A DNA stretch of 64,000 bases from Micromonospora marina (GTDB lineage: Bacteria; Actinomycetota; Actinomycetes; Mycobacteriales; Micromonosporaceae): positions 45,303 to 109,302 of the forward strand of contig NZ_FMCV01000025.1 of assembly GCF_900091565.1 (NCBI RefSeq), in the 5' to 3' direction. Both the position numbers and the translations under genes were made by a program. The notes under the pieces are model-generated. The model ran no database searches and had not been told where the DNA came from. It saw only the letters and a list, made by a program, of their open reading frames with translations. Below, one piece after another: positions 43,270-53,316 of the stretch; within the stretch, counting starts at the first letter, position 1; every line of letters starts with the position of its first letter.

Positions 43270-43946
43270 GACCGCAAGACCGCCGAGGCCGCTCCGGTGA
43301 TCGTCGCGACGCGGCCGATCGTCTCGTCCACGCAGGACTCCGACATGCGCTTGCTCGCTCTCTGCTCCGGGCTCTCCTGGGCAGCACCGTACACCCAGAA
43401 GGATCCACCGGCCGCGCGATCGAGGATGAGGAACCGGTCCTTGGCGGCCGGCCCCCGCAGCAGGAGGGAGATGGTGTCGGCCTCGGCCTGGACGGTGTGC
43501 ACGCTGGTGTGGTGAAGAGCGTAACTGTCGCCCGGACCCTCGATCCGCTCGTGCACCGCCACCAGGCTGTCTGGGTCGGTGTCCTCGCCGAACTGCTGGT
43601 CGTTGCCGAAGATGCGGTGGGTGTACCGGCCACTGAGGATATACGAGGCGAACGACCAGCGGTGGTTGTGCGGGCGGTCAAAGTAACCCGACCGGTAGAG
43701 GTGGAGCCGGATGCGCACCTGCGCCGCGCGGTCGTCGTGGAGCACGAGCTTGTCGAGGAAGTCGTAGCGCTCGCACAAATCGCGCAAGCTGCGGTCGACC
43801 CGCAGGTTGTCGAGGAGCCCGGGCAGCAGTTCGGGGTCGTTGACCAGAGCGTCGAAGACGGTCTCACCGCCCCGGACGATCGAGCCGGTGTCCTCCCAGT
43901 CGATCTGTCCGAGGGCGGCGAGGGCGGGATGACGGATGTCGGCCAT
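43266..43946 (-). CDS. Cupin-fold protein, function unknown
   Basis: 226 residues. A cupin-like beta barrel is suggested by FDRPHNHRWSFASYILSG then RYTHRIFG (HxH metal site) and VHTVQAEADTISLLLRGP (second His motif). Cupins of this sort are dioxygenases, isomerases or epimerases. Between the EEP and formyltransferase genes, in the same operon. Confidence 0.6.
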   Translation of the reverse strand: MADIRHPALAALGQIDWEDTGSIVRGGETVFDALVNDPELLPGLLDNLRVDRSLRDLCERYDFLDKLVLHDDRAAQVRIRLHLYRSGYFDRPHNHRWSFASYILSGRYTHRIFGNDQQFGEDTDPDSLVAVHERIEGPGDSYALHHTSVHTVQAEADTISLLLRGPAAKDRFLILDRAAGGSFWVYGAAQESPEQRASKRMSESCVDETIGRVATITGAASAVLRS

Positions 43947-43973
43947 GGGGTCGTTCCTCCTGTTCGAAGCGGT

Positions 43974-45314
43974 TCAAGCGGCGTACAGCGAGGCGTCCAG
44001 CAGCCGCTTGAGATGGGGGTGCAGGCGGTAATACCGGGTGCCGCCGGCGGCCGGCTGCGGCGTTGTGTCGGGCAGCTCGCCGTGGCGTGCCACGTGCGCG
44101 GCGGCGGCCAGCAGTAGCGCCACCTGTGCGGCCTTGACCCTGGCCCGCAGGGTCGGTGCGGGCTCCGGCGCGACCGGCACGCTGGCGATGATCTCGCCGG
44201 TGTCCGCACTGGACCGGACCCGGTGCACAGTGCACACCACCGGATCGTTGTTCAGCAGGGCCCAGCCCACCGCGTCCATCCCGCGGTAGTCGGGCAGCGC
44301 GCCGTTGTGTGCGTTGATCGCGCCGAGCCGAACGTTGGCCAGCACCCGCATCGGGACGACCGGCATGCCCAGCAGGACCACCAGGTCGGCGCGGTGGCGG
44401 CGCAGCACGTCGGCGAGCTCGTCAAAGTCGACGGCGTCGCACTCGGTCGCCGCCGGGGGCGCGGTCGCCGGCGCTGGGTCGTCCGGCGGCTCCGGCGGGT
44501 ACCAGGCCTGTGCGTAGCCGGAGTCGAGGGCCGTTCCGGGGATCGTGGCCTCGTACCAGCAAACCGCCGCGACCGGGAGCCCGGCGCTGGCTGCGGCCCC
44601 GAGGAACCGGCGGGCGCCGCCGGACCCCCGGCGGGCGACGACCACGATCCGCGCCGACGCCGACGTGGGCACCGTCGGCACGCCGAGGTCAGGCGCACCG
44701 GCTGCAGCGGCGGAAACCGAGCGCCGGTCCAGGCGCGCCGCCAGCTGCGCGCTGCCGTCGCGGACGAGCCGGGCGGCGAGCCGGAGCAGCCCGGCCAGGC
44801 GGGGTACGTCCCAGCTCTCGCGCTCCGGTCCCGATGCCTCGGTGCGGCGCAGCCACACCCCGCCGAGCAGCTTGCACGCGGCGTTGAGATACCGGGGATC
44901 CCCCTGCCGGAGGTGCGGGCGCGCCCAGTGTGCCGCCAGGACCAGCCATCCCTCGGCCAGCGCGGGCGTGAGCCCGGCGAGCCTCGCCGCCACCGGTGGC
45001 ACCCACAGGCCGGCGGTCTCGACGTGGTGCAGCAGCGTCACGTCCGGTCCCGTCACGGCCCGGGCCTTCGGCTCCGGCGAGCTGATCCGGTGCCCGGCCA
45101 CCGCCCGGTGGAAGGCAGCCAGGTCCGCCGTTCCGTCCAGTCGCCACAGCCTGGCCGCCAGGGCGGCCGCCGCGACACCGTCGGTCGGGGGTTCGGCGGC
45201 CTCCGTGCCCGGGACGGCCCGGAGAATCTGCTCGGGCGCGACGTCGCCGTCGACCGCGGGTCGCAGCGGATAACGGGTGGGCTGCACGCTTTCCGCCCGG
45301 GCGGTACCAGTCAT
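43974..45314 (-). CDS. Formyltransferase-domain protein
   Basis: 446 residues from the ATG that overlaps the aminotransferase stop. The C-terminal half has the GART/methionyl-tRNA-formyltransferase site: GAINAHNGALPDYRGMDAVG (Asn and His) and RSSADTGEII (Asp). The N-terminal ~210 residues are Ala/Arg-rich and unassigned, far longer than in Fmt. Position after a DegT aminotransferase suggests N-formylation of an amine it creates, as in N-formyl sugar or amino-acid pathways. Confidence 0.78.
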   Translation of the reverse strand: MTGTARAESVQPTRYPLRPAVDGDVAPEQILRAVPGTEAAEPPTDGVAAAALAARLWRLDGTADLAAFHRAVAGHRISSPEPKARAVTGPDVTLLHHVETAGLWVPPVAARLAGLTPALAEGWLVLAAHWARPHLRQGDPRYLNAACKLLGGVWLRRTEASGPERESWDVPRLAGLLRLAARLVRDGSAQLAARLDRRSVSAAAAGAPDLGVPTVPTSASARIVVVARRGSGGARRFLGAAASAGLPVAAVCWYEATIPGTALDSGYAQAWYPPEPPDDPAPATAPPAATECDAVDFDELADVLRRHRADLVVLLGMPVVPMRVLANVRLGAINAHNGALPDYRGMDAVGWALLNNDPVVCTVHRVRSSADTGEIIASVPVAPEPAPTLRARVKAAQVALLLAAAAHVARHGELPDTTPQPAAGGTRYYRLHPHLKRLLDASLYAA

Positions 45315-46543
45315 CGCGCGACCGCGCCGGAAACCTTGTTCAGGGCGGCGAGATAGCCCTCGATCAGTTCCTCGTCCCCCTCGTAGCCCCAGATCGGGAT
45401 CTTCAGGAAGACGTCCTGGAAGCTCCGCACCCCCGGCAGCGCCGCCGCCGCCACCTGCTCGGGTTTCCACGGGGCGAACGAATCGCGCCGCGCGAAGAGC
45501 GGTTCGCCGCTGATGTCCCGGGTGGAGCCGGGTGCGTCGACCTCAGTCGCCCCCTCCGCCACGGCCAGCGCGACGAACTCGTCCCGCGTCACCGTGGCCG
45601 CCTCCGGGCAGAATCGGAGGCCGGTGACGTAGAGGCCGTGCCGGCCTCGGTCCTCGGGCACCAGCACCGGCGTGACCACGGGATTGTCGGCAAGTTCCTG
45701 ACGGACCCGGGACAGCACGCCCCGCCGGCGGGCCTCGATCTTGTCGGCCTGTGCCAGTTGGTGCAGGCCGATGGCCGCGCCGAGGGTCGTCATCCGATGC
45801 TTCAGTCCCATCCCGGTGAACGCGAAGGGGTAGTACTCGGCGCTTGAGTCGATCTCGCTGAGGCACCGCTTGTTGTAGTGGCCATACAGCAGGGCCAACT
45901 CGCGGTAACGGTCGTTCGAGGTGACCAGCACTCCCCCCTCGCCGGTCGTGATGGCCTTCTGGTTGGTGGAGAAGACCGCCATGTCGCCGAAGGTGCCGAC
46001 CCGGGAGCCGCCCCAGGACGCGAAGTGGGCGTGCGAGCAGTCCTCGAACAGCAGCAGGTCATGGCTGCGGCAGAAGGCGACGATCTCGTCCATCGGGCAG
46101 GGGTTGCCCCACATGTGAGTGACGATCACGGCCCGGACGTTCGGGGCAAGCTTCGCGGCGAGGCTGTCGGCCGTCACGTTGCCGTGGTCGTCCGCGTCGG
46201 CGAAGATCACCTCGACACCGTCGTAGGCGAACGGCGAGGCGGTGGCCAGGAAGGTATACGCCGGGGCGAGCACTGCGTCACCGGGCCGGAGCCCGGCGAT
46301 ACGGGACATGGCGTGGATGGCCGACGTCCCGGAGCTGAACGAGATCGCGTAGGGCGTCCCCACGAAGTGGGCGAACGCCGCCTCGTACTCGCCGATGATG
46401 CCCCGCGCGTCGCGGTCGGAGAGCGACCGGTGCATCTGGTCCGACACCGCCCGCTCTAGGCTCGGGTCGATGATCGGCCACCGGTAGTGCGGGCCGGGGA
46501 TGTCCATGGTCTTCGGTCCGCCGTGCGCGGCGAGTGCCGTCAT
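45311..46543 (-). CDS. DegT/DnrJ/EryC1-type PLP aminotransferase
   Basis: 410 residues. Motifs: AISFSSGTSAIHAM, APAYTFLATASPFAY, LFEDCSHAH (Asp for the PLP ring) and FSTNQKAITTGEGG (Lys Schiff base). These enzymes aminate keto sugars, cyclitols or related ketones. 4-nt overlaps on both sides couple it to the formyltransferase and the kinase-like protein. Confidence 0.9.
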   Translation of the reverse strand: MTALAAHGGPKTMDIPGPHYRWPIIDPSLERAVSDQMHRSLSDRDARGIIGEYEAAFAHFVGTPYAISFSSGTSAIHAMSRIAGLRPGDAVLAPAYTFLATASPFAYDGVEVIFADADDHGNVTADSLAAKLAPNVRAVIVTHMWGNPCPMDEIVAFCRSHDLLLFEDCSHAHFASWGGSRVGTFGDMAVFSTNQKAITTGEGGVLVTSNDRYRELALLYGHYNKRCLSEIDSSAEYYPFAFTGMGLKHRMTTLGAAIGLHQLAQADKIEARRRGVLSRVRQELADNPVVTPVLVPEDRGRHGLYVTGLRFCPEAATVTRDEFVALAVAEGATEVDAPGSTRDISGEPLFARRDSFAPWKPEQVAAAALPGVRSFQDVFLKIPIWGYEGDEELIEGYLAALNKVSGAVAR

Positions 46544-47358
46544 GCCGTTGCCTCCTTGGAGTAAGCCGATCCGTCCTGCCCGGTCGTCTCTCCCACCGTG
46601 GCCAGGGCCGCCGTGACCAGGGCGGACACCCGATCCCGGGTCTCATCCACCGGCTCTCCGGCGCCAATCGCGAGCACCGGCCACCGGTATTCGCGGGCCA
46701 ACTGCTCCAGCAGCTGCATTCCCTGCTCCTGGTAAGTCACGAAGGAGGCCCGGTTGAGCTCGGTGTAGCCGGCGTGCATGCCTAGCTCGCTGGCACGGAA
46801 CCCGCGGCCCTGCCGGTCGTAGAGCATGCCGGCGTCGGAGCTGAGCAGGACGACCACGTCCGGTTTCCGCACCTCGGCGAAGATCGTCTCCAGGTCGTGA
46901 CGCTGGTAGCCCTGCAGGAGCAGTTTCGACCAGAACTTATAGAGCCAGCCGTCAACGACCACGTCGTGTCCCGCGCGCAGCAGCGGCTCCAACACGTTCG
47001 TCGCGTGCGCCGTGAACCAGGCCGCCTGCACGGACACCCAGAACGAGTCGGGCAGATCCGTGCTGTCACCGCTGTGCCACAGCACCGTCGACAGGTGTTC
47101 CATGAGCTTCGCCGCGTACCCGGAGGTGCCGGAAATCTGCCGTCGTGACACGAAAACCAGGGGCCGCCCCGGCTCGGGGGCCGGCCGTGCCACCAGGGCA
47201 GCGACGGCCTCGTCGTACGTCAGGGCGCCCAGTGCACCGGCGAGGGTGGTCTTGCCGATACCGTCCGGGCCCTCCAGGGCGATGAACCGTCCGGGCAGTG
47301 TTTGCGAGTGATCCGACCGTCGGCGGCCGGGCCGGCCAGAGGACTCGTCCACGGTCAT
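46540..47358 (-). CDS. Thymidylate-kinase-like P-loop kinase
   Basis: 272 residues from the ATG behind AGAAAGGAA. The P-loop FIALEGPDGIGKTT is of dTMP-kinase type. The DR(Y/H) motif is altered to VVVDGWLYKFWSK, and the region is longer than the usual ~210 residues. A dTMP kinase housekeeping role is unlikely; phosphorylation of a nucleotide-like intermediate is inferred. Confidence 0.75.
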   Translation of the reverse strand: MTVDESSGRPGRRRSDHSQTLPGRFIALEGPDGIGKTTLAGALGALTYDEAVAALVARPAPEPGRPLVFVSRRQISGTSGYAAKLMEHLSTVLWHSGDSTDLPDSFWVSVQAAWFTAHATNVLEPLLRAGHDVVVDGWLYKFWSKLLLQGYQRHDLETIFAEVRKPDVVVLLSSDAGMLYDRQGRGFRASELGMHAGYTELNRASFVTYQEQGMQLLEQLAREYRWPVLAIGAGEPVDETRDRVSALVTAALATVGETTGQDGSAYSKEATA

Positions 47359-47405
47359 ACGGGTTCCTTTCTCAGGGGTGCGGCGAGGCGGTGGTCGCAG
47401 CCTGG

Positions 47406-49526
47406 TCAGCACGAGTCGGAGGCGTTGATTAGCCGCCAGCCCGACCGCAGACGCCAGCGGTCGTGCTCCCGGTCGAGCAATTCGGCCGCGGCCGGGGTGA
47501 GCGCGCCACGGATCGCCGTGACCGCCGACGCGAGGGCGTCCGTCATCACCAGCAGCTCGGCGTCCATCATGGTGGTCAGCTCGCGGTCGAAGGCGTCCTG
47601 GTCGTGCTCGCCGATCGACTGCTTGTCAATCAGCCGTACCATGTTGCTGAGCACCGTGAACGCACCTGCCTTGATAACGCGCCGCACCTCGCGCACCGCG
47701 TGGTACGCCTCACCCTCCAGGATCTTCTCCAGGCTCTTGAGGGTGTAGTCCAGCGCGAAGTTCCGGTCGACCCACATCTGGGCGTGGTGCGAGGCGCGCC
47801 CGATGCGCCAGTCGGCGAAGGAGGCGTCCACCCGGCCCATCGACGGGCGCGGCTTGCCGGCCAGGCCGGCTGCCTCGACCCGTCGGGTGTACGCGGCGCC
47901 CAGCAGGCACTCCATCGACACCAGCAGGTACGAGACCGCCGAGTAGAACGGCGCTCCGAGGGAGTGCTCGCTGACGAACCTGGGATCGGTGACGCCGTCG
48001 ACGATCTCCTCGACGCTGAGGTGGTGTAGAGGTCGCAGCAGCAGGTCGGTGCGGGCCTGGAAATCGTGCGTCGCGCGCAGCTCCTCCAGCGTCATCAGGT
48101 GGTCGAAGGTGATGTAGGTGAACCGGGTCGGCACTCCCAGCGCGGACAAGGTCCGGATCGCCAGGGCGTTCTGCTCGCCGGTCGTCTCCTTGTTGAACCG
48201 TTCGAGGATGGAGGTCACGCCCGACTCCACGCCGAACAGCATCCGGCGCAGGCCGGTCGCCACGAGCTCCCGCCACATGTACCCGCGTTCCAGGTGCCAG
48301 GCGCGATCACGCTGCGGGTCCACCACCTGGTCGATTCGGCACGACGACTCCCACCGGAAGCCAGCGTCGTGCATGGTCCGCGAGATCACCAGAGCCCGCT
48401 GCGCCGCGTCGTCGCCCCGGCCGATGAACTCCTCGTCGACCAGGTAGAGCGTCCGGGACAGGTGCGGGTGGCGTTCGAACACCTCGCTCATGGCGGCGAG
48501 CATCCAGGGCAGGCCCTCTGGGGCGGCGCCGGACCAAATGCCCTTGTGCCCGCGTGGGCAGAAGGAGCAGTAGTTCGTGCAGCCGCGACTGGTCTCGAGT
48601 TGGGCGACGCCGCGGTGCCGGAAGGTCCGGTCGAGCAGGTCCAGCTCCGGGAGGATGTCGGTCTGCGCACGGTTGGCCACCGTCGCGGTCCGCCGGGGCG
48701 CGCGGCGGATCGTCATCCCCCCGCCGCGGGCCGCGCCGTTGTAGCCGATCCCACGAACATCCGCCAGGTCGAGGTCGCCGTGGAAGTGCGCGATAACGTC
48801 GACCACGGTCGGCTCGCCCGCGCCCCGGGCCACCAGCAGCCCTGGGTACTGGGCGAGGAGGAGCTGTTCGTTGCGGACGGTGAGGCTGCCGCCGGTCAGC
48901 ACCAGGGGCGGAGACGGCCGTCGGTAGATCTCGTCAAGCAGTTCCACCATGAGATCGTGCTGACCGAACGTCGCGGAGATCCCCACGATGTCGGGTGCCT
49001 GCCTGGTCGCGGCGATGACATCGTCCATCGATACGCCCAGTTGCATGTCCATCATGCGGACCCGGCCGGAGAGCGTCGACCGCGCTGCCCGCGCCACGTC
49101 GGAGATCGCCAACGGAAAGCGCGGCAGCGGAAAGTTCTCCGGGTGGTAAAGCGCCACGAGAAGGATCTCGGGCTTGAAAAGACGCCGAACGCCCGAGTCC
49201 GCCAGTTCCGCCGACGAGTGCCAGCTCTCCGGGTCACGCAGCGTCAACCGGTGCCGGGTCCACTCGGGCCAGTCGCGCTCGCCGAGCGGGCGTCCGTCGA
49301 GGCTGGCGACGTACCACCCGCCCTCGGCCGGGTGTTCGGCCACCAGCAGACGCGCCTCGTAGGTGCCGGTGATCGTCGACCGTCCCGGCAGGTAATCGCG
49401 GACGGCGTCGAGAACCGCGAGCGGCTCCGCCGGAGACAGGTTGTGCAGCGCCGCGGCCGGCATGGTTCCCGGCCCCGCCACCTCGTTGACGGCGTGCACC
49501 AACCTCGTAGGCCAGTTGTTATCCAT
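47406..49526 (-). CDS. B12-binding-domain radical SAM enzyme
   Basis: 706 residues from the ATG preceded by GGAGG; an in-frame ATG nine codons upstream lacks a site. Residues about 120-260 are the cobalamin-binding-like domain (ILLVALYHPENFPLPRFPLA, GISATFGQHDLMVELLDE). The radical SAM core has LETSRGCTNYCSFCPRGHKG (CX3CX2C). A ~250-residue helical C-terminus follows. Such enzymes methylate or rearrange unactivated carbons; target unknown, and a peptide or nucleoside is equally plausible here. Confidence 0.85.
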   Translation of the reverse strand: MDNNWPTRLVHAVNEVAGPGTMPAAALHNLSPAEPLAVLDAVRDYLPGRSTITGTYEARLLVAEHPAEGGWYVASLDGRPLGERDWPEWTRHRLTLRDPESWHSSAELADSGVRRLFKPEILLVALYHPENFPLPRFPLAISDVARAARSTLSGRVRMMDMQLGVSMDDVIAATRQAPDIVGISATFGQHDLMVELLDEIYRRPSPPLVLTGGSLTVRNEQLLLAQYPGLLVARGAGEPTVVDVIAHFHGDLDLADVRGIGYNGAARGGGMTIRRAPRRTATVANRAQTDILPELDLLDRTFRHRGVAQLETSRGCTNYCSFCPRGHKGIWSGAAPEGLPWMLAAMSEVFERHPHLSRTLYLVDEEFIGRGDDAAQRALVISRTMHDAGFRWESSCRIDQVVDPQRDRAWHLERGYMWRELVATGLRRMLFGVESGVTSILERFNKETTGEQNALAIRTLSALGVPTRFTYITFDHLMTLEELRATHDFQARTDLLLRPLHHLSVEEIVDGVTDPRFVSEHSLGAPFYSAVSYLLVSMECLLGAAYTRRVEAAGLAGKPRPSMGRVDASFADWRIGRASHHAQMWVDRNFALDYTLKSLEKILEGEAYHAVREVRRVIKAGAFTVLSNMVRLIDKQSIGEHDQDAFDRELTTMMDAELLVMTDALASAVTAIRGALTPAAAELLDREHDRWRLRSGWRLINASDSC

Positions 49527-49656
49527 TCCGCCTCCTGATGACAGCAGCTTCAATGGACCGCCCGGGCGCGGTGGTGTGCGCCGGGCATCGCCTCCCAGCG
49601 GTCGGGGCGGTAGTCGCCCAGACCGCGTAGCTCGGCTCGTGTGGGGACCGGTCAGG

Positions 49657-50787
49657 TCATGGGTTCGGAGCGGTCGCGCCGACTGGCGGTGCGACGGCGG
49701 ACATCGGCGGGCGCTCGTCGAGGAACACCTCGCCGGTGTTATCGAGACGCCGCTGCACGTCCGCCATCACCGCGCGCGCCGCGTCGATGACGTCGATGGG
49801 CGGCGGCTCACCGAGGCAGGTCAGGTTCATCTCGACCTGGGCGGCCCGGGTGAAGCCCACCAGGACAGCGGCGTTCTCACTGCGGAGCAGGCCGCTCCAG
49901 AGCGCGACCCTGACCAGATCCGCCCGGTCGGGTCCGACGATGGCTCGCAGCCGGGCCAACCCTTCCCCGATGACGACGCCGGCCGCCGGAGTAAACCATC
50001 GCTTCCGGGAGCGGTGATCGCCCGGGCCGAGGACCCGGGGATGCGCGGGATCGTTAACTCCCACCAGCAGTCCCTGGCCGAGTGTCTTGTTCAGCAGGAT
50101 CCCGCAGCCGTGCTGCTCGGCGAAGGAGATGATCGGCGCCGATCGGGCGGACGGGGTCAGCAGGTTGTCCCGGACCGCCAGGATCTGCGGCTCGACCACG
50201 TCGAAGACCCGCCGGAACGTGGCCGACTTGTCCTCCCGCGCGGCGGTGCCGCCAGCCCGCCGCTGCGGCGCGAAGCGGTGCGGACCGCGCATGCCGATTG
50301 CCCGGATCAGGCCCTCGTCACGCAGCGCGCGCATGGTGTCGGCGGCGCCGCGCAGCCACCGGTCGTATGGGCCAAAGTCGGAATGGTGCAGGAAGTATAT
50401 GTCGAGGTGGTCGGTGCGCAGGTTCTCCAGGCTCTGTTCGAGCTGACGCCGCATGTGCCCCGGATCGAAGCCGTGCGGCGCGGTGCCCCGGAAATATCCC
50501 ACCTTGGAGGTGAGCACCAAGTCGGCCCGTGGCACCTGCGCGACGAGCTGCCCGATCAGGCGCTCGGAGTGGCCATGACCGTAGACGTCGGCGGTGTCGA
50601 ACAGCCGGGCGCCGAGGGCATGGGCGCGTTCCAGCCCGGCAGCCGATTCCGCGTCGTCCGCGGTGGACCAGCCCATCGGCATGCCGAGGTTGTGGTCCGG
50701 ACCGCCGATCGCCCAACACCCCATGCCGACCGCCGGCACAGAGATGCCGGTGTCCCCTAGGACACGGAGCGGTATGTCACCTGCCAT
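49657..50787 (-). CDS. Aldo/keto reductase
   Basis: 376 residues from the ATG after GGGGGA. The catalytic tetrad is visible: LFDTADVYGHGHSE (Asp, Tyr), LVLTSKVGYF (Lys) and YFLHHSDF (His). NADPH binding is supported by the C-terminal part. It probably reduces a carbonyl in the pathway, for example a keto sugar. First gene of the minus-strand operon below the palindrome at 50910. Confidence 0.88.
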   Translation of the reverse strand: MAGDIPLRVLGDTGISVPAVGMGCWAIGGPDHNLGMPMGWSTADDAESAAGLERAHALGARLFDTADVYGHGHSERLIGQLVAQVPRADLVLTSKVGYFRGTAPHGFDPGHMRRQLEQSLENLRTDHLDIYFLHHSDFGPYDRWLRGAADTMRALRDEGLIRAIGMRGPHRFAPQRRAGGTAAREDKSATFRRVFDVVEPQILAVRDNLLTPSARSAPIISFAEQHGCGILLNKTLGQGLLVGVNDPAHPRVLGPGDHRSRKRWFTPAAGVVIGEGLARLRAIVGPDRADLVRVALWSGLLRSENAAVLVGFTRAAQVEMNLTCLGEPPPIDVIDAARAVMADVQRRLDNTGEVFLDERPPMSAVAPPVGATAPNP

Positions 50788-51352
50788 CGTTCCCCCGTTG
50801 TCGAGATCGTGCGGATACGGAAAGGAACTCCGAGCGCGGATACGCTCCGAGACAATTCCGCCGCCCACGCGACCAGCAGCTTTCCCAGACTGGCGCCGCC
50901 ACCGAAATTTGTCACGGAACGTGACATCTCATTGACGGGAAGCCATCCCTGCAGCCACGATAGCACGGTCTTCAACAGAGCTACCACCAAGATAAATGTG
51001 TGCGGACATGCGCTCTGCGCATCGCTTGACGTCGCTGCCGATCCCGTGTATTGACGAGTCCGCCTCGCGCCTGCGGAGCCCGGAATATCACGGGCGAGTG
51101 TTGCTCCGGCGGGCACCCTTGTCGTAGCCTGCCTCCATCGCCGCACATCAAACGGGGAGAGGTTCTGTGCCGGCAATCTTGAGCAGCATGTCCACATGAG
51201 TCGCCACACCGACGGCAACTTATGTCCGCAGCTGAGTTCTCCCGGTCACGCCGCTCTCCGTGTCCACGATTACGCGGCCGACGCGAGAACCATCGCCGAC
51301 ATCATTCGCACAGCGTCACCGCCGGCTGGGCAGACACTTATGGAGGCATTCC
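50788..51352. other. Divergent promoter region of the biosynthetic cluster
   Basis: 565 bp of lower coding character between the aldo/keto reductase and nucleotidyltransferase genes. It holds one perfect palindrome (50910-50926). A 56-codon minus frame from 50927 overlaps the reductase start but has no ribosome site. Confidence 0.5.
50910..50926. promoter_or_regulatory. Perfect palindrome TGTCACG-GAA-CGTGACA
   Basis: Seven-base perfect arms about a 3-bp centre, 123 bp upstream of the aldo/keto reductase start. Likely operator of the cluster regulator. Confidence 0.6.
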
Positions 51353-52135
51353 TTGACGACTGGAGCCATACCGTTCCTCGAGGTCCTGCAGCAGCGGTCG
51401 CTCGTACCGGACGGGTGCCGTGCCGTCCTGCTCGTCGGATCGGCGGCGAAGGGGTGGAGCAACGCCAAAAGTGACTACGACTTTTACCTCGTGTGCGACG
51501 AGCCGTGGCGGGCTCCGAACCACGGCATCCTCAACCTGCCGCTGGATCCCCCCGAGATCCAGACCGAGTCCTTCTATGCCCATGATCGACGCTGGGAGGC
51601 GACGTACTGGCTGGCTACCCAGGTGAAGCAGATCCTCGCGAAGGTCTCCTGGGAGGAGTTCGAGAAGGACCGGGTCGCTGGGCAGGTGCTCGCCGGCCGC
51701 GAGGAGATGCTGCTGGAGCGGTTGACCGTCTGCGTTCCGCTGCTCGGCGGGCAGTGGTTGGCCGAACGCCAGCGTGAGGTCGACGCCTCGGCGTTCCGGT
51801 CACTTATAGTCACCCGCTCCCTGGGCGCCGCCGACGACTCCGTCGAGGACGCGCTCGGGCAGCTGGAATCCGGTGACCTGCACAGCGCCGTGCTGTCCGC
51901 CCGGAAAGCGCTGGGGCACAGCGTCGACGCCTTGTTGGAACAGCACGGCCAATACGGTAGTCACTCGCCGAAATGGCGTCCGCACCGATTCCGGGCGGCC
52001 AATCCCGCCATTCTGTCGTTCGATCGCTACTGGGCGGTCGAGACAATGCAGAATTTCGATCCCGACAAGCCGGAGAAGTGGGTGACCGATGTGCTGACGC
52101 TGTGTCAGGACATCGCGATGAAAGTGGAACTGTAG
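51353..52135 (+). CDS. Nucleotidyltransferase-fold protein
   Basis: 260 residues. TTG is chosen because GGAGG lies 6 nt upstream; the frame is open further upstream without a site. The fold motif is LLVGSAAKGWSNAKSDYDFY (GSx...SDxD), with a helical C-terminal domain (VLSARKALGHSVDALLEQHG), as in KNTase/MNT-type proteins. Could transfer NMP to a metabolite or protein. Confidence 0.78.
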   Translation: MTTGAIPFLEVLQQRSLVPDGCRAVLLVGSAAKGWSNAKSDYDFYLVCDEPWRAPNHGILNLPLDPPEIQTESFYAHDRRWEATYWLATQVKQILAKVSWEEFEKDRVAGQVLAGREEMLLERLTVCVPLLGGQWLAERQREVDASAFRSLIVTRSLGAADDSVEDALGQLESGDLHSAVLSARKALGHSVDALLEQHGQYGSHSPKWRPHRFRAANPAILSFDRYWAVETMQNFDPDKPEKWVTDVLTLCQDIAMKVEL

Positions 52136-52302
52136 ATGATCGGGGAAAGATTGCCCTCCGAGACCGGATCCGGATCGGCGCGGGCCGTACCTCTTCCGTC
52201 GCCTTGGCTCGGCTTTTCACTTGGTAACGATGCGCTGGCGCCCGCATCTGCGAACGCGGGAATGGACGTCCACCGTTCTTCCGCATTGTCACCGCCAAGC
52301 CG

Positions 52303-53316
52303 ATGATCCGGTTAACTGTCGATGACGAAACGCTGCTCGGCGTACGGGTGGCGATCAGTCCTCTGTGGGAGGCTTTGTCGAGCCTCGCATTGCTGGCCCG
52401 GTACCGTAGCGAGGTCCCCTATCCCTACAGCACGTGGGCGAGCACCGTGCGGCGGGCCCTCCCGGTCGGCTTCCGCCGGGAGCTGTTAACCTGGATCGCG
52501 CAGTTGCGCAGCCTCCGGCTCCCCTCCTTCCTCACGCCCGTACCGGCCTCGGCGTCCCCCACGATCCGGGAGGAACTGGCGACCCTTCGCGCGACGCCCG
52601 CAGAGACCGTCCGGCGTGAGCTGGAGGCGCTCTATCCGACCGACGTCCCGGCGCCGCTGCTCCGGCTGGCCGACGGGGCCGACGGCCTCACCCACCTGAC
52701 GGATCTCCTGGGACGCTACTGGGACACCGCGATGGCACCCTACTGGCGTTCGATGCGCAACGTGCTGGAAGAGGAGATCCTGTTCCGGGGCCGGACCCTC
52801 GTCACCGAGGGTTCGGACGCGATGCTGCAGAGCCTCGGCGGGCGGGTGAAGTGGGAACGACCGGACCTGACGCTGCCCTACCAGACCGACATCAACTCCA
52901 CCCTGCGCGGCACCCAGTTCTACGTGGTGCCGGTGTTGTTCGCCCGTGGCATGCGGATTTTCTCGCAGGGCGCCGCCGGATCGGCCATCTCCTACCAAGC
53001 CCGTGGCGCTGCCGTCCTCGACGGGCAGGTGGGCGACAGTGCGCCGCCGGAGGCCGAGCCGCAGCAGGGTGACCGGCTGGCCATCCTGGTAGGGCGGGGC
53101 CGGGCGGCGGTCATGCGGGCGCTCGTCGCCCCAACGACGACGACCGCGGTCGCAGGATCCGTCGGCCTGGCGCCGAGCACCGTGTCGCAGCATCTGACCG
53201 CGCTCTCCGCCGCAGGGATGGTGCGACGCCGCCGAGCAGGCAGCCGGGTCCTCTACGAACTCGATCGCGAGGGCCTGGCCCTGCTGAGCCACCTCGACTG
53301 CGAGATCAGCCATTAG
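52303..53316 (+). CDS. ArsR-like regulator with N-terminal DUF5937-type domain
   Basis: 337 residues. The N-terminal ~240 residues (VRVAISPLWEALSSLALLAR, YWDTAMAPYWRSMRNVLEEE) match the domain common to actinomycete ArsR-like regulators. The C-terminal winged helix has AVMRALVAPTTTTAVAGSVG and LAPSTVSQHLTALSAAGMV. It lies between the two minus-strand halves of the cluster and is the best candidate for its pathway regulator. ATG has no strong ribosome site. Confidence 0.83.
   Translation: MIRLTVDDETLLGVRVAISPLWEALSSLALLARYRSEVPYPYSTWASTVRRALPVGFRRELLTWIAQLRSLRLPSFLTPVPASASPTIREELATLRATPAETVRRELEALYPTDVPAPLLRLADGADGLTHLTDLLGRYWDTAMAPYWRSMRNVLEEEILFRGRTLVTEGSDAMLQSLGGRVKWERPDLTLPYQTDINSTLRGTQFYVVPVLFARGMRIFSQGAAGSAISYQARGAAVLDGQVGDSAPPEAEPQQGDRLAILVGRGRAAVMRALVAPTTTTAVAGSVGLAPSTVSQHLTALSAAGMVRRRRAGSRVLYELDREGLALLSHLDCEISH

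Noticed and set aside
50757..50927. 56-codon minus frame (MSRSVTNFGGG...) as a second precursor peptide
   Set aside because: It overlaps the aldo/keto reductase start and lacks a ribosome site; its start coincides with the palindromic operator.
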